Shown here piece after piece: positions 26,199-34,021 of a DNA stretch of 64,000 nt. The translations under genes were made by a program, and so were the position numbers. Below the pieces are notes generated by a model, which was given only the letters and a program-made list of their open reading frames with translations, was not told where the DNA came from and did not search any database. Within the stretch, counting starts at the first letter, position 1; each line of letters begins with the position of its first letter. Source of the stretch: Verrucomicrobiota bacterium (GTDB taxonomy: Bacteria > Chlamydiota > Chlamydiia > Chlamydiales > Rhabdochlamydiaceae); contig JAFEGH010000007.1 of the NCBI GenBank assembly GCA_018240065.1, forward strand, positions 310,001 to 374,000, given 5' to 3'.

Positions 26199-26624
26199 AT
26201 GAATTTGGCATTAAATAAAAAGAACATCGTGAGCGGGATCGTTTCCGGCCTTATCGCTGGAATCGTCTTAGGCTGCATGATGATCCGAATGGGAATCATG
26301 GCCAATGTCGGCGCCATGATGGGAATGCCCCATCCCGTTGCAGGATTTTTTTTCCATCTGATCTACAGCGGATTGATCGGCCTGATCTTCGGGCTGGTTT
26401 TTTATAGTTTGGCCAAAGACTTCTTCACTTCCGCCATTTGGGGCGTTATTTACGGGGTCATCTGGTGGTTTCTCGGAACTCTGACGCTGGCCCAAATGAT
26501 GATGGGCTTGCCGGTTAGCTGGAACGCGATTGCAATGTTGCAAGGCATGCACATGCTGGTTGGGCAGCTCGTTTTCGGAATTGTACTCGGCATTTCCTAT
26601 TTCTGGCTTAATAACCGCAAGTAG
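26199..26624 (+). CDS. Small four-helix membrane protein
   Basis: 141 residues with four hydrophobic segments (about 11-28, 44-68, 78-95, 112-135) and many Met and Gly, including GCMMIRMGIMANVGAMMGMP. No family recognised. Preceded by GAGG and 17 bases after the GMC gene, and followed by a terminator hairpin, so it is the last gene of the glucosidase operon. Met-rich stretches sometimes bind copper, but that is speculation. Confidence 0.7.
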   Translation: MNLALNKKNIVSGIVSGLIAGIVLGCMMIRMGIMANVGAMMGMPHPVAGFFFHLIYSGLIGLIFGLVFYSLAKDFFTSAIWGVIYGVIWWFLGTLTLAQMMMGLPVSWNAIAMLQGMHMLVGQLVFGIVLGISYFWLNNRK

Positions 26625-26635
26625 CGCTATTTAAG

Positions 26636-26667
26636 CCCGCTGTAATTCTTTGAGGCGGGCATTTTTA
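26636..26667 (+). terminator. Intrinsic terminator of the glucosidase operon
   Basis: GCCCGC (26636-26641) pairs with GCGGGC (26656-26661) and is followed by ATTTTTAATTT. It lies 12 bases after the membrane-protein stop. Confidence 0.65.
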
Positions 26668-26682
26668 ATTTAAGGATCTCCT

Positions 26683-27423
26683 ATGGGACATTTTGTCATC
26701 TTCGGCGCGACAGGAGGAATCGGCTCCAAACTCTGCGAGCTCCTCACCGCGCAAAAGCATCAGGTCACTCTCGCCGTCCGCAGCGAAGACAAAGGGAAGA
26801 TGCTCGCCCAGAAACTGCGCCAGGAATACCACATCGTCGACTTCTCAAATTCGCGCAGCGTCCAGCAAGGGCTGGAGCAGATCGTCGCTAAATTTGGCGA
26901 GATCGACGGGATCGCAAACTGCATCGGCTCCCTCTTTTTAAAACCGCTGCATCTTACCACTGACGAAGAGTGGCACACCGTTCTGACGGCAAACCTCACG
27001 TATGCCTTCTACATTCTTAAAGCGGCTTGTCCCTACTTTGAAAAAAAGAAGAAAGGCTCGATCGTCATGCTCTCTTCCGCAGCCGCCCAGATCGGTCTTG
27101 CAAATCATGAAGCGATCGGGGCTGCAAAAGCCGGACTGATCGGTCTGACGCGCGCCGCAGCAGCAAGCTATGCGCCTTCCCACCTGCGCATCAACGTCGT
27201 GGCCCCGGGGCTTGTCAACACGCCTCTTACTGCAGCGCTCACATCGAACGAAGCTAGCATGAAGACCTCTGTTTCAATGCATCCGCTCGGCAGGATCGGC
27301 GAGCCCGACGACATCGCCCATGCGATCGCCTGGCTTCTCGGGGGCGAAGCAAGCTGGATCACCGGACAGGTATTGACGGTGGACGGAGGGTTGAGCTCCT
27401 TGAAATTACGCTCAGCTCCCTGA
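26683..27423 (+). CDS. SDR-family protein lacking the catalytic tyrosine
   Basis: 246-residue short-chain dehydrogenase fold: GATGGIGSKL (8-17) binds cofactor, CIGS in place of NNAG, and the late motif TGQVLTVDGGLS. The catalytic Ser is present (S132 in MLSSAAA), and Lys149 is present, but the Tyr of YxxxK is Ile145 (IGAAK). It is therefore either inactive, a binding protein, or uses another residue. Own AAGGA site; separated from the upstream operon by a terminator. Confidence 0.8.
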   Translation: MGHFVIFGATGGIGSKLCELLTAQKHQVTLAVRSEDKGKMLAQKLRQEYHIVDFSNSRSVQQGLEQIVAKFGEIDGIANCIGSLFLKPLHLTTDEEWHTVLTANLTYAFYILKAACPYFEKKKKGSIVMLSSAAAQIGLANHEAIGAAKAGLIGLTRAAAASYAPSHLRINVVAPGLVNTPLTAALTSNEASMKTSVSMHPLGRIGEPDDIAHAIAWLLGGEASWITGQVLTVDGGLSSLKLRSAP

Positions 27424-27494
27424 ATCAGGTAGAACCCAATCTTAGTCGAAAAGTAATCTGTGAATGGAAACCTTTTCAGAACATCTGGAGAAAA

Positions 27495-27529
27495 CTTCGC
27501 GCGGCCAGTTTGACTTAAGCCGCGCGAAG
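27495..27529 (-). terminator. Intrinsic terminator of the exported GMC gene
   Basis: Perfect 11-base arms (27495-27505 and 27519-27529, CTTCGCGCGGC and complement) with TTTT following on the minus strand, 15 bases after the GMC stop codon. Confidence 0.7.
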
Positions 27530-27544
27530 CAATGAAAACACAGG

Positions 27545-29269
27545 TTACAGCGCAGGAGGAGTAGAAGCTCCTAGGATTTGCGCTGCGCCCAGACCAATCA
27601 TATATGCGCCAAAGCAGATATTTCCATCTGGGGGAAGTGGCGCTACGCCCACATCGGCAACCATCAGGTTTTTGATCCCGAAGACATGAAGGGTCCCATC
27701 CACGACTCCATTCTGAATGGACGTGCCCATCCGGGTCGTGCCAACAATATGGTCCGCAATGACGCGACCGCTCGCATTCGTAGCGGATGTGAAAAGAGCA
27801 GCAGGGTTACCTAGTTCAGATCCTGAAGGGAACAGCATATTGGCAGCCCCAACGCTTTGTCCAATCAGCTGATAGGTAACCACGGCTAAGTTGGCGTCAG
27901 TTCCGTTTACCGCATAGGGAGCAGGTCCCGTGAAATCAGAGTACATGCCTAAGTCGATGTTAGGTTGCACGAATGGATCTCTGCTGACGATCTTGATAGA
28001 TCCTCGGCTCTTCGGCTCCAAAATAAAGCCAATGATAAGGGCAACTCCAGGCCCTCCCTGAACCCCTATCAATTGAACTCTCCTGGTGCTGTCCTGCGGA
28101 TAAGCATAATTGGCAAGAGGCAGCAGTCCTGTATTCCCGGAGGCGTTGAGTGTTCCCTGTAGGATAGGAACTGCGTTTGTGGTTCCTAGAACAACGGCTT
28201 GAACGCCATACTGATTGATCAGGTTTGTTCCCACATTCGGGTTGTTCACGACCACATCGATCCCCAGAGGAGTCAAGACGGCCGGATCGCCGATTCCGGA
28301 TCTCTGTAAAATAGCGGGACTATTGATGGCTCCCGCGCAAAGGATTATTTTTTTTCCATAGGCCTTGGTCACTTTATTGCCTTTATTTCCATACACGAAT
28401 TCGACGCCGATGGCTTTTTTATTTTTAATGATCACGCGGGAAACATGGGCATTGGACTCGATGCGCAATAGCCTTCCATCTTCAGCTTTTCCATCCGGAG
28501 AGACAACCGAGGGGGGTAAAAAGGCATTGGCGGAAAAGCTTCTCTGCCCAACAGTGCAGGGGCTAGACCCTGGAGTCGCAAATGTTTGAAAGGGGGAGAA
28601 TCCGATATTGTAATAGCCGGTCGTGCTCATTTCATTGGGATTATTGAGATCTGTAATAAACCCGGCGTTACCGGCACTCGGTCCGGCTAATAGCGTTCCA
28701 AGCGGGTCAGAGGTGATCGGAAGGTTTTGCGTGATACTGATGGGTCCGCCCACACCGCGCTGCGTCAGATCGGCCATGCTCATGCAGGGTGTATAGTTTT
28801 CGAGCGCGCGCATCATCGGCAGCAGATTGTTGTAAGACCACATGGGATTATTGGAGATTGTCGCCCACTGATCGTAAATGGAAGGAGTTCCACGGATCGC
28901 TTCCAGGTAATTGTGCAGGCTGCTTCCACCCCACCCTCTTCCTTCTGAGTAGGCAACCGACTGTAAAGTGCCAACGGTGATGGTGTAGGTCTCAGCATAT
29001 TTTGGATTGTTCGTGAGATCTGTAAATCCTGGGAGCAGCGTGGGACCGGAAGCATTTAATACTTCGGGATCATTGCTCAAATTGACTCCCGCTTCGAGCA
29101 CCAGCACTTTCTTTTTATGGTTATCCGATAGTTTGCGGGCAAGCACTGCGCCGGCCGTGCCATTTCCAACAATGATGTAATCATAGTTGATGTATTGATC
29201 AGCCATTAGACTGCTAGCTGAGGTCAAAAGACCCAAAAATAGACCTGCTAATAGTTTCATCTTTTTCAT
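27545..29269 (-). CDS. Exported GMC-family FAD oxidoreductase
   Basis: Choline-dehydrogenase-like GMC enzyme of 574 residues with an N-terminal Sec-type signal peptide (KKMKLLAGLFLGLLTSASSL, cleavage near MADQ). FAD motif IIVGNGTAGAVLARKLS at about 32-48; ILCAGAINSPAILQRSGIG near the middle; C-terminal GTTRMGTSIQNGVVDGTL and PDGNICFGAYMIGLGAA hold the usual catalytic region, although the His of the family's HxxGTTRMG is shifted (ADHIVGTTRMG). An exported FAD enzyme normally needs a folded-protein route, and no twin-Arg is visible. It is coupled by ATGA to a 57-59 residue upstream frame. Different from the cytosolic GMC at 24.6 kb, so not a recent duplicate. Confidence 0.82.
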   Translation of the reverse strand: MKKMKLLAGLFLGLLTSASSLMADQYINYDYIIVGNGTAGAVLARKLSDNHKKKVLVLEAGVNLSNDPEVLNASGPTLLPGFTDLTNNPKYAETYTITVGTLQSVAYSEGRGWGGSSLHNYLEAIRGTPSIYDQWATISNNPMWSYNNLLPMMRALENYTPCMSMADLTQRGVGGPISITQNLPITSDPLGTLLAGPSAGNAGFITDLNNPNEMSTTGYYNIGFSPFQTFATPGSSPCTVGQRSFSANAFLPPSVVSPDGKAEDGRLLRIESNAHVSRVIIKNKKAIGVEFVYGNKGNKVTKAYGKKIILCAGAINSPAILQRSGIGDPAVLTPLGIDVVVNNPNVGTNLINQYGVQAVVLGTTNAVPILQGTLNASGNTGLLPLANYAYPQDSTRRVQLIGVQGGPGVALIIGFILEPKSRGSIKIVSRDPFVQPNIDLGMYSDFTGPAPYAVNGTDANLAVVTYQLIGQSVGAANMLFPSGSELGNPAALFTSATNASGRVIADHIVGTTRMGTSIQNGVVDGTLHVFGIKNLMVADVGVAPLPPDGNICFGAYMIGLGAAQILGASTPPAL

Positions 29270-29439
29270 GTTTTTCTCTGATTTTGCATTTTGAAAGCTA
29301 TGTCATCGCTCTTTCGAGCTCTACTTTTCACATCCCATTCGAAATGGAACTTTTGCACATCTTCGGAAAAAAGAGTGTCCAGCCAATTTATCTTCAAATC
29401 ATCCATCGAAACGGAATTTAACAAGGGCTGTTCAATCAT
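29266..29439 (-). CDS. Possible small coupled gene upstream of the exported GMC oxidoreductase
   Basis: A 57-codon frame (59 from an ATG at 29445) ends in TGA that overlaps the GMC start codon as ATGA. AAGGA lies 6 bases before the ATG at 29437-29439. The translation begins MIEQPLLNSVSMDDLKINWL, is acidic and Trp-containing and has no membrane segment. No family recognised. It may be a genuine small protein, a leader that couples translation, or the remnant of a longer gene. Confidence 0.4.
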   Translation of the reverse strand: MIEQPLLNSVSMDDLKINWLDTLFSEDVQKFHFEWDVKSRARKSDDIAFKMQNQRKT

Positions 29440-29479
29440 CCTCATTCCTTTGAATCGAAGACATCGTAAAAAAAATTAA

Positions 29480-29829
29480 ACTTTGAGGCAATAATTTATT
29501 TTACCCGTCCAAAAAGGTGGTTCTGCCTCGGAGAAAATGGGAAATTTCCTTTGGAACGACTTGAAAACAGGAAGTGGAATTCTTTGTAAAGGCGCGCGCT
29601 TTGATATGGATACAAGCCTTGTGTCGAGCAAGTATTGACTTGATCTAGTCATTTAGGCTGTGGAGTCTGCTTGAAAAGCACCATCCGAAAGGACATTACG
29701 CGATAGTTAAACACTGATTTTCAATATTTTACGAATTAATGAAATAAATATTTACATTGTTTAAAATAAATAGTTGTCGAAATAAAGATAATATTTTAAC
29801 GTGCAGGAAAGAACAGGTGAGATTAAATT
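29480..29829. other. Intergenic region without a visible gene
   Basis: About 350 bases between the divergent GMC and beta-barrel genes. It has a short palindrome GGAAATTTCC near 29550 and becomes very AT-rich after about 29720, where promoters for the barrel gene probably lie. No convincing -35/-10 pair, RNA gene or repeat was recognised. Confidence 0.4.
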
Positions 29830-30645
29830 ATGAAAAACACCGCACTCTACTTAAGCTTGGGAGCCATCGCATTACAGTCGGTCTTTACCGCCGCACATGC
29901 ATCAGAGTCGAACTGCTCTGAAAATTCATCCACCCTGGTTGCCAGCCTCCCCCCGCAGCAACTGGCGCTTATTTATTCCCCCCTCTTTTCCCATTCGGCA
30001 ACGACCGCTACTGCTCCTTCGGGAACAGACTCTATTGGCTCCTCTAAAGACCAAAACAAATCGGTTCCAACAAAGCATAAAGGAAAAGCGTGCAACCCTA
30101 CTCACTGGAGCCTCCAGACCAGAGGAGCGGCGTTTTATCCTTTGAAAAGTCAGATTCGCAAGGTTTATGGAGACGGCCCTTACAAGACATTGGAACTGGA
30201 GAGCTCCTATAGTCTCGCCAGGAATCTATGGGCCCGCTGCGATCAGTTGCTGCTTTGGGAAAACGTGGCCTGGACGGCAAAAAATGGGAAATCGATCGGT
30301 TTTGGCTATTATACTCGGATGAATTTGGTTCCGATCACCATGGGCCTCGAATATCAGGTGAACTTCGCCCGCTACTTCGATTTCTATTTTGGGATAGGCC
30401 CTTCCTATAGCTTCCTGAGGATTGAGAATTTCGACGGTTTCATGTCCACTCATCACAAACGCAATCAGTTCGGGTTCACAACAAAAACAGGATTCCGCTT
30501 GACATTCCTGAAACACCTCTTCTTCGATGTTTTTGCCGATTACTATTACACCTCTTTCAGAAAAATACGCCATGATCCGATCCAAAACTTAGACAACACC
30601 TACAGTGCTTTCTACGTCGGCGGCGGCTTTGGCGGCAAGTGGTAA
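29830..30645 (+). CDS. Putative outer-membrane beta-barrel protein
   Basis: 271 residues with a signal peptide (MKNTALYLSLGAIALQSVFT, cleavage near AHAS), a Ser/Thr-rich linker with basic residues (about 25-90) and then alternating polar and aromatic strands: WSLQTRGAAFYPL, TLELESSYSLARNLWARC, GFGYYTRMNLVPITMGLEY, FDFYFGIGPSYSFLRI, FGFTTKTGFRLTFLKHLFFD. It ends in an aromatic residue (GGGFGGKW), the usual signal for barrel insertion. Probably an 8-stranded barrel like OmpW/OmpA types. No family recognised. AGGTGA precedes the ATG. Confidence 0.7.
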   Translation: MKNTALYLSLGAIALQSVFTAAHASESNCSENSSTLVASLPPQQLALIYSPLFSHSATTATAPSGTDSIGSSKDQNKSVPTKHKGKACNPTHWSLQTRGAAFYPLKSQIRKVYGDGPYKTLELESSYSLARNLWARCDQLLLWENVAWTAKNGKSIGFGYYTRMNLVPITMGLEYQVNFARYFDFYFGIGPSYSFLRIENFDGFMSTHHKRNQFGFTTKTGFRLTFLKHLFFDVFADYYYTSFRKIRHDPIQNLDNTYSAFYVGGGFGGKW

Positions 30646-30679
30646 GGCTCAATCGCATCTCAGCTGCTGAACCTTAGAC

Positions 30680-30946
30680 TTAGTTAAGGCCCGAGCACTC
30701 ATGCTTATCTTCAGGATAATGGGTCCGGCAAAAGACCTTCTGGCATTTTTCACACGTTGTTTTCCCTAAGACAAGATAGGCCTTCTGATCGCATGCCTGC
30801 ATTTGGCAGAGTGCGGTTTTTTTGAGAGGCGCCGATTGGCGGATCATATCGAAGGCATTGACGAGAGGTTTGTCCGATTTGGGAAGCCCTGGTACGAGTG
30901 GAACCAGGGTAGAAGGACTGGATGTTGTGCCAACGGGCTTTGCCAT
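30680..30946 (-). CDS. AN1-type zinc-finger protein
   Basis: Start ATG at 30946 is set by AAGGAG 5 bases upstream, giving 88 residues. The C-terminus has the complete AN1 zinc-finger pattern: C47-x4-C52-x12-C65-x2-C68-x4-C73-x2-H76-x5-H82-x-C84, including the KVFCRTHYPEDKHEC segment. The AN1 fold binds two zinc ions and is found mainly in eukaryotic stress and ubiquitin-linked proteins (ZFAND, SAP), with rare bacterial and archaeal members. The first 45 residues are Pro/Ser/Leu-rich and look disordered, without a signal peptide. Single gene. A role in the bacterium or as an injected protein cannot be separated. Confidence 0.75.
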   Translation of the reverse strand: MAKPVGTTSSPSTLVPLVPGLPKSDKPLVNAFDMIRQSAPLKKTALCQMQACDQKAYLVLGKTTCEKCQKVFCRTHYPEDKHECSGLN

Positions 30947-31182
30947 AAAGCTCTCCTTAAAAAAGGTTGCGCTCAGGCCATTATGGGTCCTTGAGTTCTC
31001 ATTCTCCAACAAAATTTTATAACTTCGGAACGAGCGAGATTAAATTATTTTTACCCCTTTTCCGTTTGATAAAATTTTGCTATAATCTTCGAAAATTTAT
31101 TCAAGTAAAAATGTTTTGAGAATGTTGCTTGAGAAAAAAAGCATTCCAAAACTAGAATTGCGATAAGTAGGATATAGAACTT

Positions 31183-31950
31183 ATGCTTCCCCAGTTCGGC
31201 GAAAAACATGAGCTTTCTTCTCTAACTTCCCCTTCCAAGGTATTGGAGCATCGCCGGCAGTTCGGACGTCTCCCCTCCGCTCCTGCTCCCAAGACGGTCA
31301 TCTTTTGCTATCAGAGCCGCTTCATCAAACAACTCCTTGAAGAGATCCCCCACCAGCAGTGCGACGGCTGTTTTTCCAAGCTCTATTTTTTGACCGATTA
31401 TCCCGGCGTTGCCGTGAGCGACTTCGGCATTGGAGCTCCGGTTGTCGCCGCTAAAATGGAAGAGCTGATCGCCTGGGGCGTCCAGCAATTCATTTCCATG
31501 GGGACGGCAGGCAGTCTCCAGTCGAAAGCGAAGATCGGAGACATCGTCGTATGTGAAAAGGCAATCCGCGACGAAGGCACCTCACACCACTATCTTCCTC
31601 CCACGAAATACATCCACGCTCCCCGCCGAATGACCAACAAACTCCAGCATCAACTTAAGAAGGCGGACATCCCGTTTCTCATCGGCAGCACATGGACGAC
31701 AGACAGTTTCTACCGTCAGACCGCTGAAGAAGTGATGCATTATCAGAAAGAAGGCGTTCTCACCGTAGAGATGGAGGCCGCAGCTCTCTTTGCCGTTGCC
31801 CATTTCTATCAAGTCGATCTCGGCGCGATGTTCACCATCAGTGACTCCCACGCCGACCTGGTCTGGCAACCCCACCTTGAAGAAGAACTTCCCACCCAAG
31901 GCTTGCGCACTCTGCTCAAGACTGCTTTGGAAGCCTCTAAAGACAATTAG
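31183..31950 (+). CDS. Nucleoside phosphorylase (uridine phosphorylase-like)
   Basis: PNP/UDP family phosphorylase, 255 residues, which splits a nucleoside with phosphate to free base and ribose-1-phosphate. Motifs: GIGAPVVAAKMEEL (82-95), SMGTAGSLQ (105-113) with the phosphate-binding Gly, VEMEAAALFAVA (195-206), the ribose-binding signature, and SDSHAD (220-225), with the proton-donor Asp. The first 30 residues are an unusual polar extension. AGGA upstream of the ATG. Uridine or purine specificity is not resolved. An intracellular bacterium could use it for base salvage. Confidence 0.85.
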   Translation: MLPQFGEKHELSSLTSPSKVLEHRRQFGRLPSAPAPKTVIFCYQSRFIKQLLEEIPHQQCDGCFSKLYFLTDYPGVAVSDFGIGAPVVAAKMEELIAWGVQQFISMGTAGSLQSKAKIGDIVVCEKAIRDEGTSHHYLPPTKYIHAPRRMTNKLQHQLKKADIPFLIGSTWTTDSFYRQTAEEVMHYQKEGVLTVEMEAAALFAVAHFYQVDLGAMFTISDSHADLVWQPHLEEELPTQGLRTLLKTALEASKDN

Positions 31951-32066
31951 TGAATCCAAGCCGGGGATTTTCGTGCCTGGCATTCGCGTCGCACTTTCAT
32001 CAAACCATCTTTGAAATGCCCGGCCGCAAATGGCAGGTTTTAAGCCAGAGAACAGTTGAATAAATT

Positions 32067-32141
32067 TCGGGGTAGCGGGATTCGAACCCACGACCTCTTC
32101 GTCCCGAACGAAGCGCGCTAGCCAAACTGCGCTACACCCCG
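32067..32141 (-). tRNA. tRNA-Pro (anticodon CGG)
   Basis: On the minus strand a full cloverleaf reads CGGGGTG acceptor, GCGC D-stem, CTTCG anticodon stem with loop TTCGGGA (anticodon CGG, codon CCG), five-base T-stem with TTCGAAT loop, and TACCCCG closing the acceptor, then discriminator A. CCA is not encoded. Confidence 0.95.
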
Positions 32142-32274
32142 ATTGAAAAGCCGTCCATGTTCAGAACTTGGGCCAGAATCTCGCAGCCAGGCGAAAACTG
32201 GACCAGATGATGAGCATGGCCAAAATGCCAGCGATTATAAGAACGCTCTTTTTTTTGCGTCCAGCATCTATTTA

Positions 32275-32303
32275 CAAAAAAAGCCGCCGGAGAATCCGGC
32301 GGC
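32275..32303 (-). terminator. Intrinsic terminator of the aromatic amino-acid permease gene
   Basis: GCCGCCGGA (32283-32291) pairs with TCCGGCGGC (32295-32303), followed on the minus strand by a run of eight T. It lies 10 bases after the permease stop. Confidence 0.85.
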
Positions 32304-32312
32304 CGTAAAGAT

Positions 32313-33527
32313 CTATTTGAGAAGGATGACGACCTCGAGGCCCATGACAAAAAGTCCAAAGGCGAACAAGGCGGCAAGCACTCCTTTTCCTGCAAGCGGC
32401 TCTTCAACCCTTTGTTCCCTGCTAAACAGGGTTCGGTATTTCCAGGCAAGCATCACAGGCAGGAGGCCATTCAGGAATGCTTCTCCGAACCCTCCGGCGA
32501 CGCTGAGCGCTTTCTCAAACAGGTTGGGATTGAGCGCGGCGCAAAGCCCTGGAGGAAGAAAAGTCAGGAGAACGAGCAAAGGACGTCTCTTTCCCCCCCA
32601 TTTCAGCCCGTCGTTTAAAAAATCAACGACAGAGAACGCGACCCCTAAAAACGATGTCACGAGCGCAAAAAACGCGAACGATTGGCCGATTGCAAACAGC
32701 GTGCTCTTTCCCGTGAGCGTTTGAAGCGCCATCGTCACGGGCTGGCCCGCGGCGAGCGTCTCTTTGATTGCATCCTTTGGCAGAGATCCCAAGATCAGCC
32801 ATTGCCAGACGAGATAGACGGCAAGCGCAAGCCCTGTTCCGAGAAAGATCGATAGCCTCAAACTTCTGCGGTCCCGCTCCAGATAAGTGCACAGGGACGG
32901 CACCACATTGTGGAATCCGAACGCGGAGAAGAGGACAGGCAGGGCAAAGCCTACCTTGCCCCAGTTAGCCTCTGTCAACTTGGCGACCGCCACTTCGGAT
33001 GATCCCTTAGAGACGAGCACAATATAAGCGGAGAACATGGCAATCGTTAAAATCAGGTTGACCCTGTCGATCGCCTTCGCCCCTAGCCAGACGATTCCTC
33101 CAAATACCGTTCCAAATAGCAATAGAGTCGCACTTGGACTTAGCTCGACTCCAAACAGCGCACTCGACAAATAGCCGAGCAGCGGGGCTCCGCCTGATAT
33201 ATAAGCGACAAGCAGGCAGTAATAGAGGAATAGGAACATCCCTCCTGCGGCGATCCTGCCGCGCATTCCCAGATAGTGCCCTGCCATCGTAAAAATGTTG
33301 GCTCCGGGCGGCAGCGTCAGAGCGACTTCGACATATAATAGCCCTGTCAGAGCCATGAAGGCCCAAACGCCAAAACTGGCGCAGACAGCAGGAAAAAATC
33401 CCGCCTCAGCAGTGACAAGTGGAATTCCCAGCATTCCGGCGCCGATTGTGGTGCCGGCAATCAGGCTGGTCCCGCTGATCACTTTTCTTAATGAAATTCT
33501 TCTCTCTTGCAAAATGTCTATAGACAT
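32313..33527 (-). CDS. Aromatic amino-acid permease (TyrP/Mtr family)
   Basis: 404-residue inner-membrane symporter of the hydroxy/aromatic amino acid permease family, with about 11 membrane helices. The N-terminal signature GTSLIAGTTIGAGMLGIP (19-36) is the unwound helix 1 of the fold; AFGFHNVVPSLCTYLERDRR near residue 200 is the conserved family segment. Imports tyrosine or tryptophan with protons. Chlamydiae carry such permeases for host amino acids, so this fits the organism. Single gene with its own terminator. Confidence 0.9.
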   Translation of the reverse strand: MSIDILQERRISLRKVISGTSLIAGTTIGAGMLGIPLVTAEAGFFPAVCASFGVWAFMALTGLLYVEVALTLPPGANIFTMAGHYLGMRGRIAAGGMFLFLYYCLLVAYISGGAPLLGYLSSALFGVELSPSATLLLFGTVFGGIVWLGAKAIDRVNLILTIAMFSAYIVLVSKGSSEVAVAKLTEANWGKVGFALPVLFSAFGFHNVVPSLCTYLERDRRSLRLSIFLGTGLALAVYLVWQWLILGSLPKDAIKETLAAGQPVTMALQTLTGKSTLFAIGQSFAFFALVTSFLGVAFSVVDFLNDGLKWGGKRRPLLVLLTFLPPGLCAALNPNLFEKALSVAGGFGEAFLNGLLPVMLAWKYRTLFSREQRVEEPLAGKGVLAALFAFGLFVMGLEVVILLK

Positions 33528-33695
33528 ATCAAACCATCGTTAAGTTTAATTTTTAAATCGAAAAAATGTGTGAAAAATAAAGTATGAATAGCCCCTTAGA
33601 GGCTATGATGGTGAGAGAAGCGGACGGAATGTAGGCTACTGAAAAGTGTAAACATTCTTTTTCCCTAATCTAGACATTATTGTAACTTAAGCCTC

Positions 33696-33992
33696 ATGAA
33701 GAAGTCAATGATCAAGGACTCCAAAGAGGGGGCGATCCTCCCCGTCAAAGTCGTGCCCCGCGCCTCAAAAAATGCCATCGCCGGGTGGGAAAATGAGGAG
33801 CTGAAGGTGCGCCTGAACGCCGTCCCGGAAAAAGGAGAAGCCAATGAGGAGCTGATCGCCTTTCTAGCCAAGACATGGAAACTCCCTAAATCCTCAATCA
33901 GCATTCATTCCGGTGAGACGAGCCGCCATAAAAAGCTTCTATTCAAGGGCGTGTCAGTGGATCGATTAAGCCTTTTGATTCCTCCTCTCTAA
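33696..33992 (+). CDS. YggU/DUF167 family protein
   Basis: 98-residue protein of the conserved DUF167 family. Signature VKVVPRASKNAIAGWENEEL, then LNAVPEKGEANEELIAFLA and the end SGETSRHKKLLFKGV. Function of the family is unknown; structure is a small alpha/beta fold. Met1 or Met5 may be the start. Directly precedes the antiporter with 29 bases or fewer between. Confidence 0.88.
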   Translation: MKKSMIKDSKEGAILPVKVVPRASKNAIAGWENEELKVRLNAVPEKGEANEELIAFLAKTWKLPKSSISIHSGETSRHKKLLFKGVSVDRLSLLIPPL

Positions 33993-34021
33993 GTTCCTTG
34001 CGTTTTCTCCCTATTTGGATT

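Noticed and set aside
29291..29479. 62-residue open frame on the plus strand
   Set aside because: Overlaps the better supported small frame on the other strand, has no ribosome-binding site and no protein-like pattern.
32142..32274. Possible 30-35 residue single-helix protein on the minus strand (KSVLIIAGILAMLIIW)
   Set aside because: A proper ATG reaches the frame only with one extra A in a run of eight, and there is no ribosome-binding site. A sequencing error or frameshift would be needed.
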